From Verrucomicrobiales bacterium (GTDB lineage: Bacteria > Verrucomicrobiota > Verrucomicrobiia > Verrucomicrobiales > DEV007): a stretch of DNA of 64,000 nt. The stretch is taken from assembly GCA_029940475.1 (NCBI GenBank), contig JAPYUT010000004.1, positions 51,342-115,341 on the forward strand. The letters run 5' to 3'. A program made the translations under genes and the position numbers. The notes under the pieces were generated by a model. It was not told the origin of the DNA. It saw only the letters and a list, made by a program, of their open reading frames with translations, and did no database searches. Shown piece by piece: positions 45,321-55,154 of the stretch. Every line of letters starts with the position of its first letter. Within the stretch, counting starts at the first letter, position 1.

Positions 45321-46445
45321 TTACGTCCTTTTCAGCACATGAATACCGAGAAGCCCTATGGCCAATACACTTAATTGACTTAAAAAATGCCCAGTGAGCA
45401 TTAATATTTCAATAAGATTCAAACCTTCAAATCCAGAGCAAAACCATATCATAAAGATGCAGGCAATTACAGCACCTTGAATCCCAAATGTTACAATCAA
45501 ACAGAAAAAAAGGATTCCTTCATCAAGATGAATCAACCGCTTTGTACACTGCATGAGCGGGGATCCTCCGCGAAGGTAGAGAACGCAGCTAAACACATAA
45601 AACTGTGCCCCCGCAAGACCGGCAAACAGCAATAAAATTTTACTGTGCAAATCAAAAACATTCAATCCCAGAAGATTCACGGGACCCACCAAGTAAGCTG
45701 TTAACTGCAAGGCGCTGGCTAAAACGGTCAGAATAATCCCAATGAATTCGAACAGCTCCGGGCGTTCAGAGAGGATGAAGAGCAAATGTCGCATGCCGTC
45801 CCTCCAAGTGCGCAAGTGCGCGGTTCTTCCTTCTGGACCTCGGCGGAGCCCAGAATTAATTTCAACCGTTCGCGCCTTTGCCTTAAGTGATTTAATCAAC
45901 AACTCTGAGGCAAATTCCATCCCTGAAGAACGAACTTTCCAGCCGTCATAGGCACTTTTACGTATACACCTGAAACCGGAATTACAGTCACTAAGTTTAC
46001 CCCTGAACAACAGGTTAATGAGCATTGTCAGGATTGGTGTTCCCAAGCGCCTATGTAAGAATGGCATCGCTCCAGCCTCAACATCTCCAGTCATCCTCGA
46101 GGCTATTGCCATGTCGGCATTCTCTTCAACAGCCTTCCTGTATAAAGCAAGGGAATGCTCATAACAGTAGGTGCCGTCAGCATCCGCAAACATCACATGT
46201 CGACCTCTGGCTGCTTCTATCCCACTCTTAAGCGCAGCTCCATAACCTCGACGTTTCACCGGGATAATTCGTGCTCCCAACTCAGATGCAATCTGAGGTG
46301 AGCGGTCACTACTGCCGTTGTCAGCAACTATCAATTCATAGTCAAATTTCTCACCCGCCCCATCAAGGGAATTACGGACAGCGCGAATGCATTCTGCCAG
46401 TGTCTGTTCCTCATTTAAGCAGGGGAAAATAAATGTTAGATCCAT
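45321..46445 (-). CDS. DPM1-like family 2 glycosyltransferase with membrane tail
   Basis: A 374-residue protein. The N-terminal GT-A domain (FPCLNEEQTLAECIRAVR, LIVADNGSSDRSPQIA, VMFADADGTY as DxD) is of the dolichol-phosphate-mannose synthase type, followed by four C-terminal transmembrane helices (from about residue 235). Members make polyprenyl-phosphate sugars or add sugars at the membrane. It could supply the polyprenyl-linked donor for the GT39-like transferase encoded 0.8 kb away; this pairing is inference. The upstream gap to the plus-strand GT2 gene is 93 nt. Confidence 0.9.
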   Translation of the reverse strand: MDLTFIFPCLNEEQTLAECIRAVRNSLDGAGEKFDYELIVADNGSSDRSPQIASELGARIIPVKRRGYGAALKSGIEAARGRHVMFADADGTYCYEHSLALYRKAVEENADMAIASRMTGDVEAGAMPFLHRRLGTPILTMLINLLFRGKLSDCNSGFRCIRKSAYDGWKVRSSGMEFASELLIKSLKAKARTVEINSGLRRGPEGRTAHLRTWRDGMRHLLFILSERPELFEFIGIILTVLASALQLTAYLVGPVNLLGLNVFDLHSKILLLFAGLAGAQFYVFSCVLYLRGGSPLMQCTKRLIHLDEGILFFCLIVTFGIQGAVIACIFMIWFCSGFEGLNLIEILMLTGHFLSQLSVLAIGLLGIHVLKRT

Positions 46446-46538
46446 GAGTTATATCTCCTGCATACTTGCTTTCACTAATAAACCCAAGGATGTTATTGCA
46501 ATTACACCAAAGAACCCACCCGAATTGCTGCGAGCGAG

Positions 46539-47690
46539 ATGAATAATTTGGGTAACTCTACAAGTATGCAAGTCGTCTTCTGGACTGCGCTTTTACTACT
46601 GGGCTACACCTTTCTAGGGTATCCACTCTTAATGCGATTCCTGGCTAGATTTCGCCCCGCCCAGTTCACTAAATACACCTGCCAGAATTCCCCACCATCG
46701 GTGTCGATATTAATTTCTGCATTTAACGAGGATGCCGTCATTAAAGCCCGAATAGAAAATCTCCTCGCTTCTGATTACTGTAATGAAAAAATGGAAATAA
46801 TACTAGTCAGTGATGGCAGCACTGATGATACCGTAAAAATAGCACATTGCCTCAAGCATCCAAATCTCAAGATCATTGACAATCCTCACCGGCAAGGTAA
46901 GGCGGAGTGCCTTAACTTGGCCGCAAAGGCGGCTAAATCTGAGATTTTGATTTTCACTGACGCTCGTCAAAATTTTGCACCTGACGCCATTGCGGAACTT
47001 GCCATCCCATTCTTCGATCCGGATGTTGTCGGCGTTAGTGGAGAACTGCTCATTGCCCCTTCAAAACCAGGATCGCTGAGAGGTCTCAGCAGTTACTGGA
47101 AAATGGAACGCAGGCTCAGGAATTTCGAGGCACAGTTCTGGTCGACCATAGGTTCTACAGGAGCCATCCACGCAATCCGTGCCAGTCATTTCACACCACT
47201 GCCAGATGACACAATACTTGATGATGTCGTCATTCCAATGCAGGCGACCAAACAAGGCGGGCGAATAATTTTCTCTAGAACAGCCAAAGCCTTTGACCCG
47301 CAACCACTGAATTCAAAAAGAGAAAAAATACGTAAAATACGAACTCTTGGAGGTAACTTCCAGATGCTTTTCCGCTATCCCCAATGGCTTGTTCCCTGGG
47401 GACATCCACTATGGTGGCAATTAATTTCCCATAAGTATCTGCGGATCCTTGCTCCAGTAATGATTATTGCCTGTGCAGCAAGCAACGTGACACTATTGGC
47501 CTTTCATCCGATTTACGCAGTTCTCTGCAGCATACAATTCACGATGTATATGGCTTCCTTCCTCGGATTATACACTCCCCTTGCACAGTTCCGCCCATTC
47601 TCACTAGCTGCAAGCTTTGCGTTTCTCAACGCCATGAGCGTTGCCGGGCTCTTCTATTTCTTTTCATCAGCCAAGCGAAAAGGCTGGTGA
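46539..47690 (+). CDS. Membrane family 2 glycosyltransferase, synthase-like
   Basis: A 383-residue protein with an N-terminal helix (VVFWTALLLLGYTFLGYPLL), a GT-A domain (SVSILISAFNEDAVI, IILVSDGSTDDTV, ILIFTDARQNF as the DxD-like metal site), and two or three C-terminal helices. The stretch REKIRKIRTLGGNFQMLFRY corresponds to the product-binding region of hyaluronan-synthase/PgaC-like enzymes. It could be a processive synthase or a single-addition transferase. It is followed by an inverted repeat shared with the convergent CotH gene. Confidence 0.9.
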   Translation: MNNLGNSTSMQVVFWTALLLLGYTFLGYPLLMRFLARFRPAQFTKYTCQNSPPSVSILISAFNEDAVIKARIENLLASDYCNEKMEIILVSDGSTDDTVKIAHCLKHPNLKIIDNPHRQGKAECLNLAAKAAKSEILIFTDARQNFAPDAIAELAIPFFDPDVVGVSGELLIAPSKPGSLRGLSSYWKMERRLRNFEAQFWSTIGSTGAIHAIRASHFTPLPDDTILDDVVIPMQATKQGGRIIFSRTAKAFDPQPLNSKREKIRKIRTLGGNFQMLFRYPQWLVPWGHPLWWQLISHKYLRILAPVMIIACAASNVTLLAFHPIYAVLCSIQFTMYMASFLGLYTPLAQFRPFSLAASFAFLNAMSVAGLFYFFSSAKRKGW

Positions 47691-47706
47691 TTATCATTAC
47701 CAGCCA

Positions 47707-47748
47707 AGTAAACGCTGCAAATAACTACAGACGCAGCCAGCGTTTACT
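47707..47748. terminator. Convergent-gene hairpin
   Basis: An 11-bp perfect inverted repeat, AGTAAACGCTG at 47707-47717 and CAGCGTTTACT at 47738-47748, with a 20-nt loop. It lies 16 nt past the stop of the plus-strand glycosyltransferase gene and spans the stop codon of the minus-strand CotH gene, so it could end transcription from both sides. There is no strong T-run. Confidence 0.45.
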
Positions 47749-50700
47749 GTGCCAGAATGAATCGTGCGCGCAGGAACACCCTTCCCCCGTCAGCAACGGC
47801 TTCCTTGACCCTGAAACTCATTGTTTCAGTGCCATCATTATTATTTATTACTCCGACCAGAACGACTGTATCAGCTTCCTGACTCCAGTTAACCGGAGAA
47901 TCACTCAGCTCCACAACTAAGCTTACATCGTCGGCGCCCAACCTTCGTCGTATATCAATGGCCAGATAATCAGCATTGATACCCTCAACCTCGAATGATC
48001 TTACCTCGGCAAATGGAACCAACCCGGGTGAATGATGAAAAGGGTCTCCACCAAGGGCGTATTCCATAAGATGATTTAGCCCGTCCCCATCTTTATCAAG
48101 ATCATTAGCAAATCCACCATGCAGGTTATTCCAAGAGCTGTAACTCAATGCATCGCCATCTCCGGGATTCCCGTTCAAGGCAACACTGCTTCGCCACCTC
48201 TCTGGCGAACTTAGATCACCCACCAGCCCGGGGTTAATAAGAACCAGCGAGTAGCCATCTCCATCAGCGCTTTCCGGCCATGGAGAAGCGTCATTATAAG
48301 TTAAATTAATTACTTCCGCTTCATCCGGCCCGACTATAAGGAGTTGCTCGCCATCATTATCCAGATTGCCCGAATACACTCCGGCAATAAACATCCCGCC
48401 ACCGTAGCGTAACTTGAAAGCTTCCAGGTTATTGACAAGCAACAGCCTTTCTCCCGGAGCCAGCACCAGGCCTGTTGCTTCTGATCCAAATTCAAACTCA
48501 ATCCCTGCGCTGAACTGCAACCCTGTAAGGTTAATGTAACGTGACCCGATATTCTGCAATTCAATGAACTCGAAGTCCTTGCGCTCATTAAATCCCTCAG
48601 CCAATTCATCCTCTCCAGGCGAGGATGGACGGTAATGAATCTCTGAAATAATCAAGTTTGAAGCATCTGCCGGCTCAGTATCGACCATAAATGTCGCCCT
48701 AGTAAGGGCGCTCCACTCATTACCATCCTTCACACGTGAACTTAGGGTGGAAATACCCGGACTTGTAAGCAACAGCGGGCTTGACACCACGGTTTTAACG
48801 CCGGTTAACTCAAGATCGAAGCTGATATCGGAACTACTCTCATCACCTTGTTTGATTTGAACCGCAATCGTGTTCTCTCCCGGCACGAGCAATTCCGCGG
48901 AAAGACCATCGAAGCGCTGGAAATCCTCGCTTGCCGTGTCAACACCTCCCACAGTGTAATCATTGTAACTCATGTCTGCAGTCATGTTTGGACTGCGAAA
49001 TAACTCGGCACCGTTGAGGTAGACAGTTGCCCCGTCATCATAAAGTAATCGCAAGTTGATGCCAGTTACCTCGGACGGGTCCTCCACATTGAATGCTCTA
49101 CGGAAATATGTCGTTGCATATTTATTGCTCGCATCACCGCCAAACTCCAACTCGGTAGCCTCATCATTATCACCGTAGCCGAGTTGCGCAGGTCCGCTTT
49201 CCCAACCCGCGTCATTGAACCCGGCATCACGCCAAGCAGTCCCCTGATCGGATCCGTCATCAAGGTATTTCCAGATTGCTCCCGCCCCAAGCAATACCTG
49301 TGTCGTTGTATTCCCCTGAAAAATCTTTGCGCCCTGGACCACTCCCCCCCCGAGTTCCCGCGGATCACCGCCATCTAGAGTATAATAAATCACACCCGGA
49401 CCCCCGGAAATAAATACCTGCTCGTCACTTGAGACGAATCCGCCGTGTTGATTGAATTGCGGAGGATCCATGCTTGGGTACCAACCAACTCCACGGAACT
49501 GGTTAATTATTGTTGGAACTCGACCGGTGATAAAGTTTCGAACCCCCTGAACCGCGCCCAACCAGACTTGCCTTGTCCGACTGGTATTCCCCCATCTGGC
49601 GGAATGTGCGATAATCGCAATGTCAATCTGAGACGCCCTCCTATCAACACGTGCAATCCCCGCGGCATCCGTCAACAAACCTCTATTATAACAGTATCCG
49701 GCCACCCGATCGGCAAAGAGCATCCTGTATTCAAGATTGTCCGACGCCAAACGCTCATGCAATGTATGGGGGTTAAAGTCATTGAGTGAACTGCTTCGCG
49801 TAAAGGGAGTCACCATATTATTCTCACCCGTGCCAAGTGAATGCTCACTGTCATGCTCGAAGAATTTGTAGCCATCGGGATTGAGGCGATTGAAAATCCC
49901 GAAATAATTATTGGGCCGCGGTTGAGTATAGCGTGACCCAGGCCCATCCCGATCTCCGGTGTAGTAGGTTATAATCATGTAGTCGATCAGGTTCTCCATA
50001 TCGACAAGCCGTTCATCGGAGAAATTCGGAGATCCGTCCGGATCTCTGCCCTGCACAGCAAAAAAATCAGCATTGGAGTTGAACCCCGATTGCCATTTCT
50101 CCCAAAGTCTCTGATATGAGGCCCTGTTGCCATCAGTCAACCCGCCAAATGATTTCACCACGTCATAATCGTCCTCACCACCCCCGAAATAAGTTTCCCC
50201 AAAATTGGCTTCGGCTCTCTCGTCTATCTGGAACATTCCCCAGTAGATACCGTTAAGATAGAGGTGCACCCACCTGCCCTTTTTATAGGAATGTCCCATC
50301 TCTCCCTGCAAATCTCGCGACCAGGTATCCCTGATGAAGCTGTTTTGACTGGTGCCGCCCATTGCCCACGAATAATTTTGCGGCCCCCTTAAATCGAACT
50401 TATCAAAGACATCAACCCCTTCATCGCCAAAAAGTTTATAATTGAGTCTTCCATTGCCGTATTGACCACGGAAAAACAAACGGAATGAATGTTTAGGATT
50501 CTGGGTTCGTCGTGAGAACCCGCCCCGGATTCGAAGTCCGCACGGCGACTGAAATCCTTTGTCATTGCCGTCAGGATCAATCCAGCCCGGGGGGTGAATG
50601 AACTCAACTGATGACTCACGCTCCCAGGCAATGCCATCGGAGCCTGGATTTGAGTAAATGCCGGTTGAAGCGCTCGTCAGGTTAGCCTGCTCAGTAACGA

Positions 50701-52213
50701 TTGAAATTGTCGGTAGAGACATGAGCGCCTCCTTAGTGCGCTCGACCCCACCTATCGATGCGTTCGAGTTGTTTACAATCGACTGGTTCATCCCGTATTG
50801 ATAAGACTGGCCATTAACGCTGCCACTTGGCCAACCGGAAGGCGCTGATGAGGATTGCCTGATTACATCATCAAGAAATAAATAGGTGTGAGTGTCTACA
50901 TTAGTGGGGTAATACCCCGACTTAAATGCCGCTGCTCTCAATGTTGTTGTCGCACTCACGGCAAATGGCCCATTGTAAATGATCCCACTGCCGGCAGTTG
51001 GCTCAGAACCGTCAGTTGTATAGCGAATTACCGCCCCTTCAGTTGCAGTGGTAATCACAACATCTACCGGCTCATCGAAGAATCCCCGATCCGGGTCAAA
51101 TTTTGTGTCTGACACTTTGCCGAGGCTGGAAATCGCCAAGTTCGGCGCCCCCGGTGTCGGGGGATCAAAAAATCCATATTGAGAGCCGCCGCTCGTGTCC
51201 TGGATATCGGTCACCAACTCTACGCCAAGAAGGAAATCCGAACCGCCGGCTGAAGTGTTCATTGCATGAACCGCAAGCACGTTTTCCCCATGACGAACCG
51301 CACCGACATGCGCGGAAATATCTACACTCAGGGGCGCCGCTATTACGGTCGCGTCCCCGCGCGAACCGGATGCAGCGGAATCGTAAAGCATTGGGTTTTG
51401 CCCATTAAGTTTCGCAACCTCCACGCCGTTGATATAGGCAACATATCCATCATCAATGAATATCCGTAGCTGCGCTGACACAATGCGGCGATCAACGGAA
51501 TTAAAATCAAATGGGAACCTGAAATATCCGCCAGGATTAACCCCTTTCATTTCTGCAGAAATATTGGTCGCTATTACCGACTCCAATCGTCCGCCACTTG
51601 ACTCAAACCCGACAGGTTGAGCAACAGTGCTCCATAATGAATCGTCAAACTCAGAGGCGGGTTGCTGCCAACTGCTGCCAAGGGAGTTGTCGGTGGGAAT
51701 TAGATAATTTACCTGCATTTCTGATGGTATTAGCACTTCGCTCTCAGGAACTCCCCATGTCCCTGTGCCATAGGATAGCCCGGCCTGCTGATTGGGGTAT
51801 TCCGGCGCAATTTCTGAAACTACAGTTAATCCATCCTCAGCGATCAGCCCAAGATACTCACCATCCGCGCTAAGTTGGAAATTAGTGTGCAACTGCCCCC
51901 CGGGGACTCTCTTGTCCTTTCCTGAGGCAAAAACCACAAGAAATCCACCTGGCTCGATAACGATTCCGGGAAATTTCCACTTGGCAAGATCCCCATCATT
52001 GTCGGTCAGGTGCCAACCGGAAAGATTAACGGCCGTTGTGTCCGGGTTGTACAACTCAATCCAATCCGATAAATCACCATCCTCATCCACCAATGAGGAT
52101 TCATTCTCTGCCATTATCTCGGTAATGCGCGGCGCACACTTTCCATGCGATGACAACAAGCAGAATACACAAAAACCAATTACAAATACACCTCGGGCGA
52201 AAGAATAATGCAT
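47744..52213 (-). CDS. Giant secreted lamin-tail/CotH-kinase-like protein
   Basis: A 1489-residue exported protein. It has a signal peptide (residues 1-26), a lamin-tail domain (about 27-150, ITEIMAENESSLVDEDGDLS), a jelly-roll module (about 165-335, with VAYINGVEVA), and a chitobiase C-terminal-like module (about 385-465, VIRYTTDGSEPTAGSG). The CotH domain spans about 510-880, with YYTGDRDGPGSRYTQPRPNN and FFEHDSEHSLG. A second jelly-roll (about 985-1110, GATVYLNGAELFR), a second lamin-tail domain (about 1150-1280) and a tail with DGDGLNHLMEYALGGDP follow. CotH of Bacillus is an atypical protein kinase, but extracellular members are poorly characterised. It may bind or modify surface polymers. 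Confidence 0.9.
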   Translation of the reverse strand: MHYSFARGVFVIGFCVFCLLSSHGKCAPRITEIMAENESSLVDEDGDLSDWIELYNPDTTAVNLSGWHLTDNDGDLAKWKFPGIVIEPGGFLVVFASGKDKRVPGGQLHTNFQLSADGEYLGLIAEDGLTVVSEIAPEYPNQQAGLSYGTGTWGVPESEVLIPSEMQVNYLIPTDNSLGSSWQQPASEFDDSLWSTVAQPVGFESSGGRLESVIATNISAEMKGVNPGGYFRFPFDFNSVDRRIVSAQLRIFIDDGYVAYINGVEVAKLNGQNPMLYDSAASGSRGDATVIAAPLSVDISAHVGAVRHGENVLAVHAMNTSAGGSDFLLGVELVTDIQDTSGGSQYGFFDPPTPGAPNLAISSLGKVSDTKFDPDRGFFDEPVDVVITTATEGAVIRYTTDGSEPTAGSGIIYNGPFAVSATTTLRAAAFKSGYYPTNVDTHTYLFLDDVIRQSSSAPSGWPSGSVNGQSYQYGMNQSIVNNSNASIGGVERTKEALMSLPTISIVTEQANLTSASTGIYSNPGSDGIAWERESSVEFIHPPGWIDPDGNDKGFQSPCGLRIRGGFSRRTQNPKHSFRLFFRGQYGNGRLNYKLFGDEGVDVFDKFDLRGPQNYSWAMGGTSQNSFIRDTWSRDLQGEMGHSYKKGRWVHLYLNGIYWGMFQIDERAEANFGETYFGGGEDDYDVVKSFGGLTDGNRASYQRLWEKWQSGFNSNADFFAVQGRDPDGSPNFSDERLVDMENLIDYMIITYYTGDRDGPGSRYTQPRPNNYFGIFNRLNPDGYKFFEHDSEHSLGTGENNMVTPFTRSSSLNDFNPHTLHERLASDNLEYRMLFADRVAGYCYNRGLLTDAAGIARVDRRASQIDIAIIAHSARWGNTSRTRQVWLGAVQGVRNFITGRVPTIINQFRGVGWYPSMDPPQFNQHGGFVSSDEQVFISGGPGVIYYTLDGGDPRELGGGVVQGAKIFQGNTTTQVLLGAGAIWKYLDDGSDQGTAWRDAGFNDAGWESGPAQLGYGDNDEATELEFGGDASNKYATTYFRRAFNVEDPSEVTGINLRLLYDDGATVYLNGAELFRSPNMTADMSYNDYTVGGVDTASEDFQRFDGLSAELLVPGENTIAVQIKQGDESSSDISFDLELTGVKTVVSSPLLLTSPGISTLSSRVKDGNEWSALTRATFMVDTEPADASNLIISEIHYRPSSPGEDELAEGFNERKDFEFIELQNIGSRYINLTGLQFSAGIEFEFGSEATGLVLAPGERLLLVNNLEAFKLRYGGGMFIAGVYSGNLDNDGEQLLIVGPDEAEVINLTYNDASPWPESADGDGYSLVLINPGLVGDLSSPERWRSSVALNGNPGDGDALSYSSWNNLHGGFANDLDKDGDGLNHLMEYALGGDPFHHSPGLVPFAEVRSFEVEGINADYLAIDIRRRLGADDVSLVVELSDSPVNWSQEADTVVLVGVINNNDGTETMSFRVKEAVADGGRVFLRARFILAQ

Positions 52214-52451
52214 AGCAAATAATCATGGAGGGGATTGCCTCCTGATTTTCACACAAAAGGACACCTGCCGTCCATTGTCAACGATTAGGCAAAACATGAC
52301 GCGTACAGAACATGCGAACTATACGCTGACTCGATCCTTCGATTTTCAATAAACCAAAGGTCCCACCAGAGCTTACAGACAACCGGACCGGGCCAGTAAT
52401 TTCGAATTCAGGATATTGTTTTTCATGATTAATAGTTTAGGGTTTATTCAC
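52214..52451. promoter_or_regulatory. Divergent intergenic region with a short hairpin
   Basis: About 238 bases between the CotH gene and the divergent secreted CxxCH gene. GGAGG and CCTCC (52227-52242) form a 5-bp stem around 6 nt in the 5' leader of the CotH gene. The rest shows no clear promoter consensus, no tRNA and no convincing small gene. Confidence 0.35.
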
Positions 52452-53828
52452 ATGAGAAAATTCGCTTTTATCCTCTTTCTCTGGAGTGTCGCGCTCATAA
52501 CTCTCGACGCGGAGGAAACAACCCAGCCAACCAAGACGAAACAATCCCCGTTTCTTGAACTCAAGTCACTGGAAACTGAACCTGTCGCACCGATATTCAG
52601 CCCGGACAGAAATCACATCTGGAACAGGCTCCACGGTGCCCTTTTTGTGCGAACTGACAAAAACGGACAACGATATGGGCACAACTCAGTTGACCCCCTG
52701 CTTTGGCCCGCAACCTCTGAATTCCTGCTGCACGGGGATAGTCACCGCAATGCCATCGCATTGCTCGACGAATTTATAACTCATGGCGGAGAAAAGTTAA
52801 TACACTCACCAGTCAAGCGTGCTGTGCTGCAACATGACCTCTGGGCCATCTTCGACTGGACGGCAAACGCCCGCAACCCACTCCCCTTTAGCGGGGACAA
52901 TGTAAACCCCCCGGTAATTCAGGAAGCCCGTAAAACCCTGCGCCAAAGGCTGGCTAAAATCATTTCACGTCTGGCTCTAACCGACAGGGAGATTGCAACT
53001 CTCCCTGATAATTACGCGACAGCCGTTGACTCAAAGATATTTGCCGCGCACTACTCTGGGAAAACTACCGAATCCACATTTCTTCCTGAAGAACTCCTCA
53101 ATCCGAATGGCCCGTGGGTCTGTGTACGCGGCGCACTATCCGGACCCAGCGCACCCGTCCACATGAGGTATTACCGCGGCAGATCACCTTTTCTTGTCTA
53201 CCTCAAGCTGCCCGACGGCAGACAAGCAACACTCAACTACCTCAAGCAACTCAACACACATTGCGCGACCTCCCTGAATACAACTGCCTGGGAGAAAAAC
53301 ATGCCAACCTTCCCGGCAGGCACAGCCGTGGCGCTGGTTCGTCAAATGGCCGTTATTAATCACGCGGGAAAAATCGCTGTCACCCCACTGTCACAAAGTA
53401 TCCAGTTGCGCGTCTATCGGGAAGTTGGCGAACACGTCAAAGATCACAAGGCCAGTCAGGCTGTCTTTAAATTCACCCTCAATCGCAAGGCCCTCTTTAC
53501 AAACAACGCCGGAGGCCTGACCCCCGTATCTCCGGATGAAAAAATAGGATTATCCCTTGTATACAACTCCGATTATTTCGAATCAAAATCAGGCCTTCCT
53601 GGCCGAACGATAATGCAGTCATGCATTGATTGCCATTCATGCGGCGGAGCCACCGTTAAAAGCATCTTCACCTTCAAGCAGGATGACTGGGTATATGAAT
53701 CTCCCATCAGTGAGGAAAAACTCCGGCTGCTGCCAACAACTGCGCACATGGAAAAACAACGCGCCATCCAATGGAAGTCCCTCCGCCATGACTGGGGTCT
53801 ACTGCAGGGATGGCTTGAGACCCAGTAA
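52452..53828 (+). CDS. Secreted protein with a single CxxCH haem-binding motif, family unknown
   Basis: A 458-residue protein with a signal peptide (MRKFAFILFLWSVALITLDA) from ATG 52452; an ATG at 52416 would add 12 residues and weaken it. The C-terminal part has a CIDCH motif (Cys 391, Cys 394, His 395) followed at once by SCGG. This could attach one c-type haem, or the extra cysteine could make it a disulfide or metal site. The N-terminal region (WNRLHGALFVRTDKNG, DPLLWPATSEFL) is not recognised. It is encoded on the opposite strand to the DUF1552/DUF1592 pair, ending 30 nt from it, and may work with those cytochromes. Confidence 0.75.
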   Translation: MRKFAFILFLWSVALITLDAEETTQPTKTKQSPFLELKSLETEPVAPIFSPDRNHIWNRLHGALFVRTDKNGQRYGHNSVDPLLWPATSEFLLHGDSHRNAIALLDEFITHGGEKLIHSPVKRAVLQHDLWAIFDWTANARNPLPFSGDNVNPPVIQEARKTLRQRLAKIISRLALTDREIATLPDNYATAVDSKIFAAHYSGKTTESTFLPEELLNPNGPWVCVRGALSGPSAPVHMRYYRGRSPFLVYLKLPDGRQATLNYLKQLNTHCATSLNTTAWEKNMPTFPAGTAVALVRQMAVINHAGKIAVTPLSQSIQLRVYREVGEHVKDHKASQAVFKFTLNRKALFTNNAGGLTPVSPDEKIGLSLVYNSDYFESKSGLPGRTIMQSCIDCHSCGGATVKSIFTFKQDDWVYESPISEEKLRLLPTTAHMEKQRAIQWKSLRHDWGLLQGWLETQ

Positions 53829-53858
53829 TTAATATATCCTGCTCTCACACCTGCCTGC

Positions 53859-55154
53859 TCAGGCAAGGTTCAAGCTACCGGTACTGTCCCCTATCCTGGT
53901 TTTTCTAACGCCCATCGTTTTCGCCATGGTAAGCCACAGGTTTGCAATGGGCGTTCCGTCCGGTGATTTAATGTGGCACCCTGGATTAATCGCTCCCCCG
54001 GCTCTCCCGGCGATAACTGTCGGCAAATCCGTATAGACGTGGAGCGAACCATCACTAATTCCCGAGCCGAGGGTAAACATCACATTATCAAGCAGTGTCC
54101 CCTCGCCTTCATTAATTGAATCCATCTTGATGACAAGCCGGGCAAACTGTTCAACGTGGAATTTATCAAGGGCTTCAAGTTCACGGCGCACCCTTTCATT
54201 CCCCTGCCCGTGCGTCATGCCATGATGGTCAACGGGCTTGTTGAAGAGACCGTGAACCATCAGTGGCGACCCCCACCTCTCGGGAGCACTCATGAGCGTC
54301 GCCACCCGGGTAAGGTCACAACGCAGTGCAAGTATCATCAAGTCACCCATGACCTGAATGAACTCATCACGGGCCATGGCCTGCCACGGTTTGGACGGAG
54401 GTGATATGTCGAGTCCGTCGATTTCTTTCTGCCTCTTTGTCACACGCTCAATTTGCAGCTCAACCGTCCTCACAGACTCAAGGTATTCGCCGAGCTTTTC
54501 ACGGTCACCTTTTCCCAGTTCATGGTCAAGGGACTTGGCATCATCAAGGACAACATCAAGGATGCTCTTGTTCGCGGCATGATCTTTGACTGAAAACAAC
54601 CGGTTGAAGACTTCCCGCGGATCTCGCAGCGAGCGGGCAACATGCCCGTGTCCATACCAGGAAATATTGTCAAAATAGACCGACTCCCTGTTGTCCTCGT
54701 ATGGATTACAACTCAACTCAAGGGAACGAAAAGCGGTATCTTTGCCAACCTCGGAAGCGATAATCTGGTCAATGGTCATCTTCAGCGGGTAGCCTGCCGG
54801 AGACAATTCATCCGGAGCCGCGCTACTCAGCCAGCACGCACCTGCCTGGGCATGCCCATCAGTGCCGGCAACCTTGACCCTGTCGAGCTTCGTAAGAAGG
54901 GTCACCTTGTCACGAACATGCTGAAGAGGCTTGAGGGTTGGACTCAGATCGTAACCCCTGCCGGTTGATTCCGGATGCCAGGAGCGCTGCACCACGCCGT
55001 TAGGCATATAGAAAAACGCAACACGCACCGGGGTAACGGCTCCAGGTTCAGCTTGCGATCTCTTACCCATGATCTCAAGAAGCGGGAGCGCCATGCTCAC
55101 CCCCGCACCCCGGAGGACGCTGCGCCGTGAAAGATTCCTGCTGCGAACCTTCAT
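53859..55154 (-). CDS. DUF1552 protein with Tat signal
   Basis: A 431-residue protein with a twin-arginine signal (NLSRRSVLRGAGVSMALPLL), so it is probably exported folded. It matches the DUF1552 family of Planctomycetes and Verrucomicrobia: VAFFYMPNGVVQRSWHPEST, ACWLSSAAP, SLELSCNPYEDNRES, PERWGSPLMVHGLFNKPVDHHG and TLGSGISDGSLHVYTDLPTV. The family is almost always paired with a DUF1592/DUF1588/DUF1585 cytochrome, as here (upstream gene, ATGA overlap). It is related in fold to DUF1501/alkaline-phosphatase-like proteins; biochemical function is not established. Confidence 0.92.
   Translation of the reverse strand: MKVRSRNLSRRSVLRGAGVSMALPLLEIMGKRSQAEPGAVTPVRVAFFYMPNGVVQRSWHPESTGRGYDLSPTLKPLQHVRDKVTLLTKLDRVKVAGTDGHAQAGACWLSSAAPDELSPAGYPLKMTIDQIIASEVGKDTAFRSLELSCNPYEDNRESVYFDNISWYGHGHVARSLRDPREVFNRLFSVKDHAANKSILDVVLDDAKSLDHELGKGDREKLGEYLESVRTVELQIERVTKRQKEIDGLDISPPSKPWQAMARDEFIQVMGDLMILALRCDLTRVATLMSAPERWGSPLMVHGLFNKPVDHHGMTHGQGNERVRRELEALDKFHVEQFARLVIKMDSINEGEGTLLDNVMFTLGSGISDGSLHVYTDLPTVIAGRAGGAINPGCHIKSPDGTPIANLWLTMAKTMGVRKTRIGDSTGSLNLA

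Noticed and set aside
53852-53865. TGCCTG/CAGGCA hairpin at the end of the DUF1552 gene
   Set aside because: The loop is only 2 nt, the stem overlaps the stop codon and no T-run follows; too weak to call a terminator.
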